A stretch of DNA of 64,000 nucleotides from Cohnella sp. WQ 127256 (GTDB taxonomy: Bacteria; Bacillota; Bacilli; Paenibacillales; Paenibacillaceae), in NCBI RefSeq assembly GCF_024519285.1, contig NZ_JAMZCY010000001.1, positions 1 to 64,000 on the forward strand, written 5' to 3'. A program made the translations under genes and the position numbers. The notes below the pieces were generated by a model. That model saw only the letters and a list, made by a program, of their open reading frames with translations. It ran no database searches and was not told the DNA's origin. Below, in pieces: positions 18,573 through 26,740 of this stretch. Each line of letters starts with the position of its first letter. The first letter of the stretch is position 1.

Positions 18573-19033
18573 ATTTGCTTGATACCGGAAAAGGAAATCA
18601 AGATCATAGAACAACGCTGATTCAGTGGCTGAAGGATTATCCGAAGCAAGTTTTAGACTCGTTCGCCAGCATTCAATCAACGATTGCCGCTCTGCAGGAA
18701 TCCATAGATAATGAAGAAACCACACCAACCGTACCAACAACACCGACTGCAGCAGATGTAACGATCACCCAACCAACTATAGATGCAGCAGTAGATCAAA
18801 CAATGATTACGATTGGCACTGCCTTAGAGTTCAGAATCCTTAGCGGGTCTAATGCAGAAAAGCAAGTATGGACCTCGGGAACAGGGGCAGCGCAAAAGAC
18901 ATCGGCATCTCCGGCGCTCGTTGCAGGGGATAAGATCGAAGTTCGAGTGAAAGAAACCAATACAACCCCGGCTAGTGGGATATACACTCAAAACGTTGTA
19001 GTTGGAAACATGGGTCAGGGCAACAGTAACTAA
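18548..19033 (+). pseudogene. Continuation of the giant protein in another frame (FIVAR-like plus linker)
   Basis: After the giant frame leaves its natural course near 18545, a second frame continues with NELVESAVNLLDTGKGNQDH, typical of the FIVAR-like helical module that follows F5/8C domains in cell-wall enzymes. A Thr/Pro linker and a beta-rich stretch (KIEVRVKETNTTPASGIY) follow. It has no RBS of its own, and the first start-like codon (GTG 18569) lies inside the overlap. It stops at 19031-19033. The best reading is one ancestral protein split by a one-base change. Confidence 0.75.
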
Positions 19034-19445
19034 CCCGCCGGTAACACCGCCAAACACTTCAGTACCAGATACAGTCAAGGAAGATAGGGACATCACCCTT
19101 GCACTTGGACAAGCGGGATCGGTTAGCTTGGATAAAACAAACAATGGACTTCACTTGACCATTAACAAAGTGACAGACACAAGCACCCTTGTTAGTGATC
19201 AAGAAACATTGCTAAGTTCCGTCTACGAGGTATCGAGCAACCTAACGGGAGAAGTCGATAAACCAGCTACGGTTACTTTATCCTTTGATCCAAGCAAGCT
19301 TGGAAAGGATCGTAAAGCTTCCATATTCGCCTATGACGAATCTAAGAAACAATGGATTGAAATCGGAGGCGTGGTCGACGGCAATAAAATTACAGTTGAA
19401 GTCGATCACTTTACGAAATTAGCGGTATTCGCCGTCTCGGACTGA
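19002..19445 (+). pseudogene. Further continuation of the giant protein, back in the first frame
   Basis: Protein-like sequence resumes in the original frame near 19005 and includes a PVTPPNTSVPDTVKED linker. A domain of about 110 residues follows (ALGQAGSVSLDKTNNGLHL, PATVTLSFDPSKLGKDRKA, FTKLAVFAVSD). In related S-layer-anchored proteins this kind of domain sits directly before SLH repeats. The TTG at 19002 has no ribosome site, so it is not a separate gene. The frame has returned to that of the 2667-residue part, so the second change compensates the first. Confidence 0.7.
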
Positions 19446-19543
19446 TTTCCGGAAGAGGCAATAACAAGATCGTTCCTGAAGGAACATCAAGCCGAGCTGA
19501 GGCAGTTACTCTACTGCTCAGAGTGCTGGAATTGGTAAAGTAA
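19433..19543 (+). pseudogene. C-terminal stub of an SLH (S-layer homology) domain
   Basis: In the second frame, right at the end of the preceding fragment, 19433-19543 reads LGLISGRGNNKIVPEGTSS, then RAEAVTLLLRVLELVK and a stop. This is the recognisable second half of a terminal SLH domain. SLH anchors normally come as three domains of 50-60 residues each; here the first two and the start of the third are missing. The likely cause is a deletion of 400 bases or more between the domain ending VFAVSD and this stub. Confidence 0.8.
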
Positions 19544-19571
19544 GCGGTGTATAATACTGAACGCCAAGCAT

Positions 19572-19618
19572 AGGGGATATTCCATCAGGTCGAAGGACCT
19601 TGGAATATCCCCTGTTTT
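19572..19618 (+). terminator. Intrinsic terminator of the giant gene
   Basis: AGGGGATATTCCA (19572-19584) pairs with TGGAATATCCCCT (19601-19613). An inner AGGTC/GGACCT pairing extends the stem, and GTTTT follows. It lies 29 bases after the SLH stub and would end the glycan-use transcript. Confidence 0.85.
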
Positions 19619-19647
19619 GCGTGGCCGAAGCAATGGGATGGGGGCTA

Positions 19648-19824
19648 ATGAAAAAGGCCAGGTTTATTGCCAATAAAGCAGCAAAAAACGGTGAATATGA
19701 TTATATTGAAGAAAGTATATCTTCGCTGTCATCATCATTATGTTCAGCTTTAGTAGCTTGTAGTAATGTTCCACAGAATAGCCATGTTGAATGTGTAGTG
19801 TCAACATATAGAAAAGACCTTTGA
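19648..19824 (+). CDS. Small ORF of unknown function (doubtful)
   Basis: An ATG at 19648, shortly after a GGATGGGGG run, opens 58 residues beginning MKKARFIANKAAKNGEYDY. A central Ser-rich hydrophobic stretch (SSLSSSLCSALVAC) follows. It lies just past the terminator of the giant gene and has no partner genes. I do not recognise it. The AT-rich composition and lack of a clear promoter leave it doubtful. Confidence 0.25.
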   Translation: MKKARFIANKAAKNGEYDYIEESISSLSSSLCSALVACSNVPQNSHVECVVSTYRKDL

Positions 19825-19867
19825 TAGAAGACGATTAGGAATATCAATTGCTAAAGTGATGAAATTG

Positions 19868-20047
19868 TTATATATTAGTTAATTTTCTAATGAGCGTCAC
19901 AACAGGTGTTGCATCGATTTCCGTTAATCCATTTATGTCGGACAAAAAGTAAATAAACAAAAACGGCAATAGACCAATCGCGAGAAGAGATATGATCAAG
20001 CCGACAGTGAAGTTTCGAGCTACCTTACTTAAAGTCATCGACGTCAT
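19868..20047 (-). CDS. Small membrane protein downstream of yhbH
   Basis: The minus strand holds a 59-residue frame (56 if started at the second ATG, 20038, which has GGAG at a better distance). It has one strong membrane segment, VGLIISLLAIGLLPFLFIYF, then a short polar tail, LSDINGLTEIDATPVV. It follows yhbH on the same strand, separated by a hairpin. A single-span protein of this size is reasonable in a sporulating Bacillota, but I cannot name a family. Coding character rests on the start region and the coherent membrane helix. Confidence 0.55.
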   Translation of the reverse strand: MTSMTLSKVARNFTVGLIISLLAIGLLPFLFIYFLSDINGLTEIDATPVVTLIRKLTNI

Positions 20048-20087
20048 CTCCGCAACTTATTTTCAAGGAATGAAAGAAAGGAAGAAG

Positions 20088-20114
20088 CGATCGTTTCCAT
20101 TATGGGGACGATCG
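20088..20114 (-). terminator. Hairpin after yhbH
   Basis: Arms CGATCGTTTCC (20088-20098) and GGGGACGATCG (20104-20114) pair well. On the minus strand a CT-rich tract follows, making this a moderate terminator for yhbH, possibly leaky towards the small membrane-protein gene. Confidence 0.6.
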
Positions 20115-20122
20115 AATTCATT

Positions 20123-21271
20123 TTACCCCATGACCGGGTCGCGCTTCTTAAAGAAAGTCTTCAAAGCTTGATAAATCTCGGCTTTTTCCTTAATGACATG
20201 GTACAGAAACTGTGAATGCTCCAGATGCTTATAGGCCGACATTAACGTACTGCTTCTATTATATTGGTTAACTTCTCCGTAGCCGAAAATATTCGAGCGC
20301 TCCAATAATTCCTTAATCAATCTCACGCAACGCTCATTGTCGCTCGTCAGGTTGTCCCCGTCCGAGAAGTGAAATGGATAAATGTTGTATAGCGATGGCG
20401 GATACCGCGAATCGATGATTTCCAAAGCTTTCACATAGGCGGACGAGCAGATTGTACCTCCGCTTTCCCCTCGGGTAAAAAATTCCTCTTCCGTTACCTC
20501 TTTAGCTTCGGTATGATGGGCAATGAACACGATATCCACTTTCTCATACTGGTGTCTTAAGAAGCGATTCATCCAGAAGAAGAAGGAACGTGCACAATAT
20601 TTTTCAAAGCTTCCCATCGATCCGGATGTATCCATCATCGCCAATATAACCGCGTTGTTCTGCGGCTTTACAATTTCCTCCCAAGTTTTGAAACGAAGGT
20701 CGTCAGGTGAAATGCCCCCAATTTCGGACTTTCCATCCCGCGAGTTACGTCGTAGATTTTCGAGAATCGTTCGTTTCTTGTCGATGTTAGACATAATGCC
20801 TTTACGCCGTACATCGGTGAAGCGAACGTCCTTCACTTCGATCTGTTCCTTTTCTTTCTTCTTTAAGTAGGGTAGCTCAAGCTCCTCGAACAGCATGGTC
20901 TCCAGTTCGGCAATGGAAATCTCCGCTTCGACCACGTCGTCTCCTGGCTCTGATCCCGCACCGTCACCTTTGCCGCCAGCAGGCTTAGGGTCGACTCCGA
21001 TCACGTCTCCAACCTGACTGTCACCGTTGCCTTGGCCGACATGCTTTTTCTTATTTGTGTTATACACGAAGTGATATTCATCGAGACTGCGAATCGGTAT
21101 CTTTATAATTTGGCGCCCATCGGACATGACAATGTTTTCTTCGGAGATGAGGTCGGGCAGGTTTTGCTTAATCGCGTCGCGGACTTTCTGCTGATGGCGT
21201 GCTTGATCCTGATAGCCTTTACGATGAAGTGACCAATCTTCTCTGGACAAAATAAACGAGGGATGATTCAT
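20123..21271 (-). CDS. yhbH: Sporulation protein YhbH (DUF444, VWA-like)
   Basis: The 382-residue protein is the YhbH family, made under the sporulation programme in Bacillus and linked to the PrkA kinase and SpoVR in gene context. It has an N-terminal [18 protein letters not shown] segment and an acidic/Gly-rich linker (about 80-115). The C-terminal VWA-type domain carries the MIDAS motif [20 protein letters not shown] near residue 210 and [11 protein letters not shown] further on. The start at ATG 21271 has GGGGG upstream; a TTG six bases earlier is less likely. The middle of the gene is duplicated exactly at 1-176. This copy is intact and should be the working one. The biochemical role of the family remains unclear. 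Confidence 0.95.
   Translation of the reverse strand: MNHPSFILSREDWSLHRKGYQDQARHQQKVRDAIKQNLPDLISEENIVMSDGRQIIKIPIRSLDEYHFVYNTNKKKHVGQGNGDSQVGDVIGVDPKPAGGKGDGAGSEPGDDVVEAEISIAELETMLFEELELPYLKKKEKEQIEVKDVRFTDVRRKGIMSNIDKKRTILENLRRNSRDGKSEIGGISPDDLRFKTWEEIVKPQNNAVILAMMDTSGSMGSFEKYCARSFFFWMNRFLRHQYEKVDIVFIAHHTEAKEVTEEEFFTRGESGGTICSSAYVKALEIIDSRYPPSLYNIYPFHFSDGDNLTSDNERCVRLIKELLERSNIFGYGEVNQYNRSSTLMSAYKHLEHSQFLYHVIKEKAEIYQALKTFFKKRDPVMG
20445..20620 (-). repeat. 176-bp direct repeat, right copy (inside yhbH)
   Basis: Identical to 1-176 at every base. Together the copies bracket the accessory block. The true repeat may extend to the left of 20445, because its partner is cut by the window edge. 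Confidence 0.95.
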
Positions 21272-21410
21272 GGGCAACCCCCAATCGCTTCAATTTTGAT
21301 AAGATACGTATTAATCAATATATTCAAGTTCTGCTAAACGATGTGTGTGTAAATCGCGGACAATCTTATGCTATGATTAAGCAAATTAAGAATAAGGGGT
21401 TCGAACAAGC

Positions 21411-21677
21411 ATGACGAATAAAGATAAGAAAGCTGAGCAATGGAAAGAAGCAAAAGTACTGTGTAAGCTAAATGACGAAGATATCCGTATCGCTAAGGAA
21501 ATGGGACTTAATCCGCTTAGCCTTATTAAAAATATTCCGGCGAAAGATCAGCTATGGAAAGCACCCGTTAAAAAGTGGCTACGTGCTATGTACGAAGAGC
21601 GTCAAGGGAAGAGCGAAAACAATACTGAGATCAAAAGTAAAGTGAAGCTGACCATCGGAATCAAATCTTCGGACTAA
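21411..21677 (+). CDS. Short conserved-looking hypothetical protein
   Basis: An 88-residue, strongly charged protein (NKDKKAEQWKEAKVLCKLND, DIRIAKEMGLNPLSLIKNI, KKWLRAMYEERQ) with no membrane segment or signal peptide. The pattern suggests a small helical cytoplasmic protein. Its ATG follows AAGGGG by about seven bases, and it lies 33 bases before sbcD, so it may share that transcript. I do not recognise a named family. Codon use and the helical pattern support it as a real gene. Confidence 0.75.
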   Translation: MTNKDKKAEQWKEAKVLCKLNDEDIRIAKEMGLNPLSLIKNIPAKDQLWKAPVKKWLRAMYEERQGKSENNTEIKSKVKLTIGIKSSD

Positions 21678-21710
21678 AATCGGAATAAAAATAGAGAGGA
21701 ATTGGGCCTC

Positions 21711-22877
21711 ATGAAATTTATACATACCGCTGATTGGCATCTAGGAAAACTGGTGCAAGGCGTATATATGACGGAGGACCAGCGCTATGTGCTCCAGCAA
21801 TTGATAGAGACAGTGGAGAGGGAACGTCCTGATGCGGTTGTCATCGCTGGTGATCTCTATGATCGCGCGATTCCACCGACAGAGGCAGTAGAATTGCTGG
21901 ATGAGATGTTCGAGAAAATCGTGATGAAGCTGAATACACCTCTATTAGCGATTTCAGGCAATCACGACAGTCCGGATCGGCTTAATTTCGGTACTTCTAT
22001 TATGGAAGCAAGAGGGCTGCATTTGGTTGGCCAATTGAAGAAGACGCACAAGCCAGTTGTGCTTAGCGACGAATATGGTGAAGTTCATTTCCATCTTGTG
22101 CCGTATGCAGATCCTGCTCAAGTTCGATTTGTTTTCGAGAATGAGGAGATTCGCTCCCACGACGATGCGATGAGGGCAATTGTGGAACGGATTGAGGCGG
22201 ATAAGAACCCAGCAGCACGACATGTCTTTATTGGACATGCATTCGTGACACCAGGAGCGAGACCCGAAGAAAATACGAGTCAATCTGAACGTCCTTTATC
22301 CATTGGTGGGGCGGAATATGTCCACTCGGAATACTTCAAAGCTTTTCATTATACCGCGCTTGGTCATCTACATCAGGCTCATCATGTCTCTGACGAGACC
22401 ATTCGTTATGCAGGATCTCTACTGAAGTATTCGATATCTGAGGAAACTCATAATAAGGGTTTTCTCGTCGTGGATATAGATGGATTAGGTAACGTGACTG
22501 TGGACAAGAAAGAGCTAAAGCCGCTTCGTGACATGAGACGTATTGTTGCTCCAATCGAGGAAATTGAGAAGCACGCGATAAGTGAAGATTATGTATTCGT
22601 AACGCTAGTAAACGATAACCCTATTTTATTTCCGATGGAGAAGGTACGTGCGGTGTACCCGAATGCCTTGCATGTCGAACGTAAGGTAACGCCTACGATT
22701 TCTTCGGATGCAGATGGAGCAACGGGGGGAATTGTGAAGAGGCGCGAAGCTGATCCAGTTGCACTATTTGCCGCTTTCTACCAGGAAGTGAAGGGTATTC
22801 CCCTCACCGAACATAAGCAGCAGCTGTTCGCGGAAACTTACGCGGCTGTGCTACGCGAGGAAGGGGAAGCCAAATGA
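21711..22877 (+). CDS. sbcD: Exonuclease SbcCD, nuclease subunit D
   Basis: The 388-residue nuclease subunit of the SbcCD (Mre11-Rad50-like) complex cuts hairpins and blocked DNA ends during repair. The calcineurin-type phosphoesterase motifs are in order: FIHTADWHLGK (near the start), VIAGDLYDRAIPP, AISGNHDSPDR, then FIGHAFV and ALGHLHQAHHV, which supply the two-metal ligands. I chose ATG 21711, with AGAGAGGA about ten bases upstream, over a TTG at 21702. It overlaps sbcC by ATGA, the classic coupled arrangement. Confidence 0.97.
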   Translation: MKFIHTADWHLGKLVQGVYMTEDQRYVLQQLIETVERERPDAVVIAGDLYDRAIPPTEAVELLDEMFEKIVMKLNTPLLAISGNHDSPDRLNFGTSIMEARGLHLVGQLKKTHKPVVLSDEYGEVHFHLVPYADPAQVRFVFENEEIRSHDDAMRAIVERIEADKNPAARHVFIGHAFVTPGARPEENTSQSERPLSIGGAEYVHSEYFKAFHYTALGHLHQAHHVSDETIRYAGSLLKYSISEETHNKGFLVVDIDGLGNVTVDKKELKPLRDMRRIVAPIEEIEKHAISEDYVFVTLVNDNPILFPMEKVRAVYPNALHVERKVTPTISSDADGATGGIVKRREADPVALFAAFYQEVKGIPLTEHKQQLFAETYAAVLREEGEAK

Positions 22878-25800
22878 AACCTATTCGATTGAGCATGACC
22901 GCTTTCGGTCCATATCGCGATACGGAAACGATCGATTTCAGCTTGCTGGAGGATCGGCGCTTATTTGTTATTTCCGGAAACACAGGAGCGGGTAAAACGA
23001 CGATATTTGATGCGATTTGTTTTGCCTTATACGGCAGCGCCAGTGGAGAAGATCGGGCTGAGCCAAGAATGCTTAGGAGCCACTTTGCCGAGGATGAAGT
23101 ACACACCGCTGTGGATTATCATTTCTCTGTCGGTTCGCGAACTTATCGTGTCTATCGCCAGATGGCGCACCGTAGAGGGTCCAATAAGAATGAAACAGGC
23201 GGCAAGGCGGAGTTATATGAGACGACCACTGGCACAGAGGTGCCCTGTATAGATCGGTTTACGGTGTCGGATGTGAATGCGAGAATGGAAGCGGTCATCG
23301 GTTTGACGAGGGAGCAATTCAGTCAGATTGTTATGCTGCCGCAAGGAGAATTCCGTAAGCTTCTAACGTCCGACACCGAAAATAAAGAGGAAATCCTCCG
23401 TCGGATTTTCCGTACAGGCTTGTATCAGCAGCTTGAGGATCGGTTTCAGCGTCAGCATCGCGAGCTGCAGGATTCGCTTAAACAAGCAAAGGGATTGCAG
23501 GATGTGTATGCGCAACAAGCTCGGGAATCCTTGCCGCAGCGTGAGGAAAGCTTGTTGACGATGACTTTGCAGCAGGAATATAGCAGTATGTCACAGGTGA
23601 CAGAAGGGTTAGCTCATGAGATTGCTTACTATGAGGGGCAGGCTTCAGAAATTACTCTTAACAAAGTAGGTTTAGCCGAGCGTTTACGCATTCAAGAGGT
23701 GGCGCTTCACGAGGCACTTGCACTGGAAGGTAGGTTTGCGCAGCTCGAGGAGAAGCGGGCACAGCTGGAGCAGCTGGAGGCGCGGAAGGTTGAGATCACC
23801 GAGAGTGAGCGGATTGTCCGACTGGCGGAACAAGCAGCCAGGATCGAGCCTTACGAGGAGCAAGCGTTAGCGGCTTCGCGACAGCTGGTGCTGAAGCAGA
23901 GTCAACACGAGCGTAAGCTTCAGGATGTGGCGGAAGCGGAGCGCGGACATGTTGTCGCCGAGGAGCGGTTCCGAGTCGAGGAGTCACGCGACGCGGAGCG
24001 GAAGGAAGCCGATCGTGAGCTGGCTCGGCTGGCCGAGCTTAAGCCGATCGTGCAGACGCTCGAAGAGCGTAAGGTTGCGGTCGAGCAGCTTGCGGCGGAG
24101 GAGCGACTGATATCAGCTAGGCGCGAGGCAATCGAGCAGCAGCTAGGTGTATTGCGTGAGGAGAAGCGTAGCAAGGCTGAGCAGTTGAAGCTGGCGGAGG
24201 CGGAAGTGGGGAAGCTTCCGGATAAGCTGCAGCAGTATGAACAGATGAAGAACAAATATAAGCTGCTTAAGGAATTAGCGGATTTGGATAAGCGTTTGGC
24301 TGAATTCTCTAAGCATGAGGCAGAACAAGCACGGATCACTCAGCGATTACGAGCAGAGCATGATCAGCTAGAGTCTCTATGGTTGGAAGGGCAAGCCGGT
24401 TTGTTGGCGGCTCATCTTCATGATGGTAAGCCATGTCCGGTGTGCGGTAGCGAAGAGCATCCGGATAAGGCGATAGCGGTAGCGAACGTTCCCTCCAGAG
24501 AAGGCCTGCAAGCTGCGAAGGATACACTCCGGCAAGCGGATCAGGAGCTTAATGAAGCGAAGGCGCAAGCCGCTGCGGCTAGTAATGGAAGGGATGAGAG
24601 AGAAGATCTGATTGCCGAGTACGGAATTAACGGCGATCCTTTCGCGGAGCAGCTGGCACGTTCTGAATCGGAAGGCAAGCTGCTGCGAATAGAGACTGAT
24701 CGATTGAAGCAGCAAGTGGATAGCGTACAATCCTATCGGATTGAAGGCGAGAAGCTTGAGCTCCAATTGGACAAGCTCCAAGCCGAACGGGAACAACTGC
24801 TTGCACAACAGCACCAGCTTTCATTAGACAGAAGCACTAAGCAGTCTGTGCTTGATAATGAGCTTAGTAGAATTCCGGAAGAATTAAGGCAGCCCAATCA
24901 GCTTGCGTCGCGAATTAGCGAACAGACAGCATATATGAACAAGCTGAATACAGCTTGGCAGGAAGCTCAACAGCAGCTGCAACACCTGCAAGCTCGTCTT
25001 ATCGAAGAGAAGACAAATGCTGTGCAAGCATCAAGCCAGCTAGAAGAGGCTACGAAGCTGAATGAACAAGTCCAACGTCGATTTGTTGATGAATTGGCTA
25101 GATCCGGCATCGCAACAACGGAAGCTTATCAGTCCGCTAAGCTTCCTGAAGTCGATAGGAACAATCGAAGTCGACTTATCGAGGAATTTAAGTCAAAGCT
25201 AGCCTCACTTCTTCATCAGATCACTGAGCTGGAACGGGAATTAATCGGTCAATCACGACCGATTCCGGTAACTATTCAGGAAGCTATTACGGAATTGAAG
25301 GGACAGCTTGAACGTATTACCACTGAGCTTCACGCTGTAAATAACTACAAGCAGGAAGCCCAACGTCTATTGGCCGCGATTGAGAAGGCGGCTGAGCAAT
25401 TCCGTGAATTAGAGCTGAAGCAGCAACAGGTGGCCGACATCTATCAAATGCTGAAAGGTGACAATGCGCTAAAAATCTCATTCGAGCGCTACATCCTAAT
25501 TGAGTTTTTGGAGCAAATTCTCCATGCGGCGAATGCAAGACTTAACGATCTTTCCAACGGACAATTCAAGCTGGAGCGTAGCGATCGTCTGGAGACGAGA
25601 GGCAAGCAAAGTGGTCTCGGGCTGGATGTATACGACGCCTATACTGGTCAGAATCGTGATGTGAAGTCGATGTCTGGTGGGGAGAAATTTAATGCTTCCC
25701 TATGCCTCGCGCTCGGCATGACCGATGTTATCCAAGCTCATCAGGGTGGCATCTCCATTGAGATGATGTTCATCGATGAGGGATTTGGTTCATTGGACGA

Positions 25801-25966
25801 GGATTCATTGAACAAAGCGATCGCAACGTTGATCGATCTTCAGAGAGCTGGACGAATGATTGGCGTAATCTCACACGTTCAGGAGCTGAAGATGGCGTTT
25901 CCTGCAGTGCTTGAAGTGAGCAAAACGAAAGAAGGCCACAGCCGCACGACATTTGTAGTGAAGTAA
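22874..25966 (+). CDS. sbcC: Exonuclease SbcCD, ATPase subunit C
   Basis: The 1030-residue SMC-like partner of SbcD. The N-terminal Walker A is GNTGAGKTTIFDAI near residue 36. A long coiled coil follows, with the zinc hook CPVCGSEEHP at about residue 522, then the C-terminal signature SMSGGEKFNASLCLALG and Walker B MMFIDEGFGSLDEDSL. Length and order are normal for the family. The coiled coil is very rich in Glu, Gln and Leu and is GC-richer than the accessory blocks on both sides. A strong terminator follows directly. Confidence 0.97.
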   Translation: MKPIRLSMTAFGPYRDTETIDFSLLEDRRLFVISGNTGAGKTTIFDAICFALYGSASGEDRAEPRMLRSHFAEDEVHTAVDYHFSVGSRTYRVYRQMAHRRGSNKNETGGKAELYETTTGTEVPCIDRFTVSDVNARMEAVIGLTREQFSQIVMLPQGEFRKLLTSDTENKEEILRRIFRTGLYQQLEDRFQRQHRELQDSLKQAKGLQDVYAQQARESLPQREESLLTMTLQQEYSSMSQVTEGLAHEIAYYEGQASEITLNKVGLAERLRIQEVALHEALALEGRFAQLEEKRAQLEQLEARKVEITESERIVRLAEQAARIEPYEEQALAASRQLVLKQSQHERKLQDVAEAERGHVVAEERFRVEESRDAERKEADRELARLAELKPIVQTLEERKVAVEQLAAEERLISARREAIEQQLGVLREEKRSKAEQLKLAEAEVGKLPDKLQQYEQMKNKYKLLKELADLDKRLAEFSKHEAEQARITQRLRAEHDQLESLWLEGQAGLLAAHLHDGKPCPVCGSEEHPDKAIAVANVPSREGLQAAKDTLRQADQELNEAKAQAAAASNGRDEREDLIAEYGINGDPFAEQLARSESEGKLLRIETDRLKQQVDSVQSYRIEGEKLELQLDKLQAEREQLLAQQHQLSLDRSTKQSVLDNELSRIPEELRQPNQLASRISEQTAYMNKLNTAWQEAQQQLQHLQARLIEEKTNAVQASSQLEEATKLNEQVQRRFVDELARSGIATTEAYQSAKLPEVDRNNRSRLIEEFKSKLASLLHQITELERELIGQSRPIPVTIQEAITELKGQLERITTELHAVNNYKQEAQRLLAAIEKAAEQFRELELKQQQVADIYQMLKGDNALKISFERYILIEFLEQILHAANARLNDLSNGQFKLERSDRLETRGKQSGLGLDVYDAYTGQNRDVKSMSGGEKFNASLCLALGMTDVIQAHQGGISIEMMFIDEGFGSLDEDSLNKAIATLIDLQRAGRMIGVISHVQELKMAFPAVLEVSKTKEGHSRTTFVVK

Positions 25967-25976
25967 TATATAGTTA

Positions 25977-26019
25977 GCCGCCCACATTGTCGCAAGGGGA
26001 CAATGTGGGCGGCTTTTTT
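25977..26019 (+). terminator. Intrinsic terminator of sbcDC
   Basis: GCCGCCCACATTGTC (25977-25991) pairs perfectly over 15 bases with 25999-26013, across a 7-base loop, followed by six T. It starts ten bases after the sbcC stop. Confidence 0.93.
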
Positions 26020-26020
26020 A

Positions 26021-26314
26021 ACCTATCAGAAAGTATATAATTCTCTTTACTACTTAGGTGCCCCCTAACATGCTTGCAACTCGCACTTGCAAAAAACTGT
26101 CTTGGCAGAGCAATGATGTTGAGTATGATGTGAAGGCCAAAAAAACTGCCTTGGCAGAGCGAGAATTTGAGTTTGGCGGGTACGAAGGCCAAAAAACTGC
26201 CTTGGCAGAGTGAGAATTTGAGTTTGGCGGGTGCGAAGGCCAAAAAACTGCCTTCGTTTTCCCTACAACAGGGAACGTAAGTAGTAACTAATTCTCTATA
26301 CTTTTCTGATAGGT
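26021..26314. mobile_element. MITE-like element with imperfect terminal inverted repeats
   Basis: 26021 onward reads ACCTATCAGAAAGTATA, and the reverse complement ending at 26314 reads ACCTATCAGAAAAGTATA. The ends match over 17 bases with one indel, and again at TACTACTTA further in. The 294-bp interior has no gene of its own but carries tandem 51-bp units and a second hairpin (GTTTTCCCTACAACAGGGAAC). No target duplication is obvious. This fits a non-autonomous interspersed element. Confidence 0.6.
26091..26256. repeat. Tandem repeat, ~51-bp unit, about three and a half copies
   Basis: Units begin at about 26091, 26139, 26191 and 26242 with AAAAAACTGCCTTGGCAGAG and end in GAAGGCC. The middle two agree closely; the first is diverged and the last is cut short. 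Minus-strand reading gives a 17-residue repeat, but with no start or support for expression. Confidence 0.85.
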
Positions 26315-26494
26315 CTCCGACATAAGCGTTGAACGCCGTGAAAGGACGGCGCCAGCCGTTTATGCCAACTATATTCTTCACCATATGTAGATTAATTATG
26401 GATAACGCTGAGGATAAGGGGTTTTTCACCCGTAGAGTAATTTGTTCTTTTGCGACTGAGAGAAGGTGAGCCAACAGGCCAAATCGCGAGCTTT

Positions 26495-26563
26495 AGTTCG
26501 GTGCCACCGAACTGTAGGAGCAGAATGGTTACTTTTGCGGGCTGAAGTTCGGTGCCACTGAAC
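26495..26563. repeat. Second 51-bp-spaced palindromic repeat
   Basis: AGTTCGGTGCCACCGAAC (26495-26512) recurs as AGTTCGGTGCCACTGAAC at 26546-26563. Each copy is a self-complementary hairpin. The start-to-start distance is 51 bases, the same period as the neighbouring but unrelated repeat. The stretch 26564-26740 holds only the upstream region and RBS of the next gene. Confidence 0.8.
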
Positions 26564-26740
26564 CGAGCAGACAAGCGATTTTAAGTCATTAAAGTGTTAT
26601 GTAAGTCACCTCAGTATGTAGATGGTAAATAGCACGCCAACTATAATTTATGAGGGTGACTATAGGAAGAAGGAAGTCTAAAGTCTATTTGCGCTACATT
26701 ATTATAAGCCTACGAACATTAGGGAGGAGTAATATACCTT

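Noticed and set aside
26091-26256. CRISPR array
   Set aside because: The tandem units are contiguous near-copies of about 51 bases without unique spacers, and no cas gene lies nearby.
25974-26574. Minus-strand frames with 17-residue repeats (GSFLAFAPAKLKFSLCQ type)
   Set aside because: They are the translation of 51-bp intergenic repeats and the sbcC terminator. They have no ribosome site and no conserved partner.
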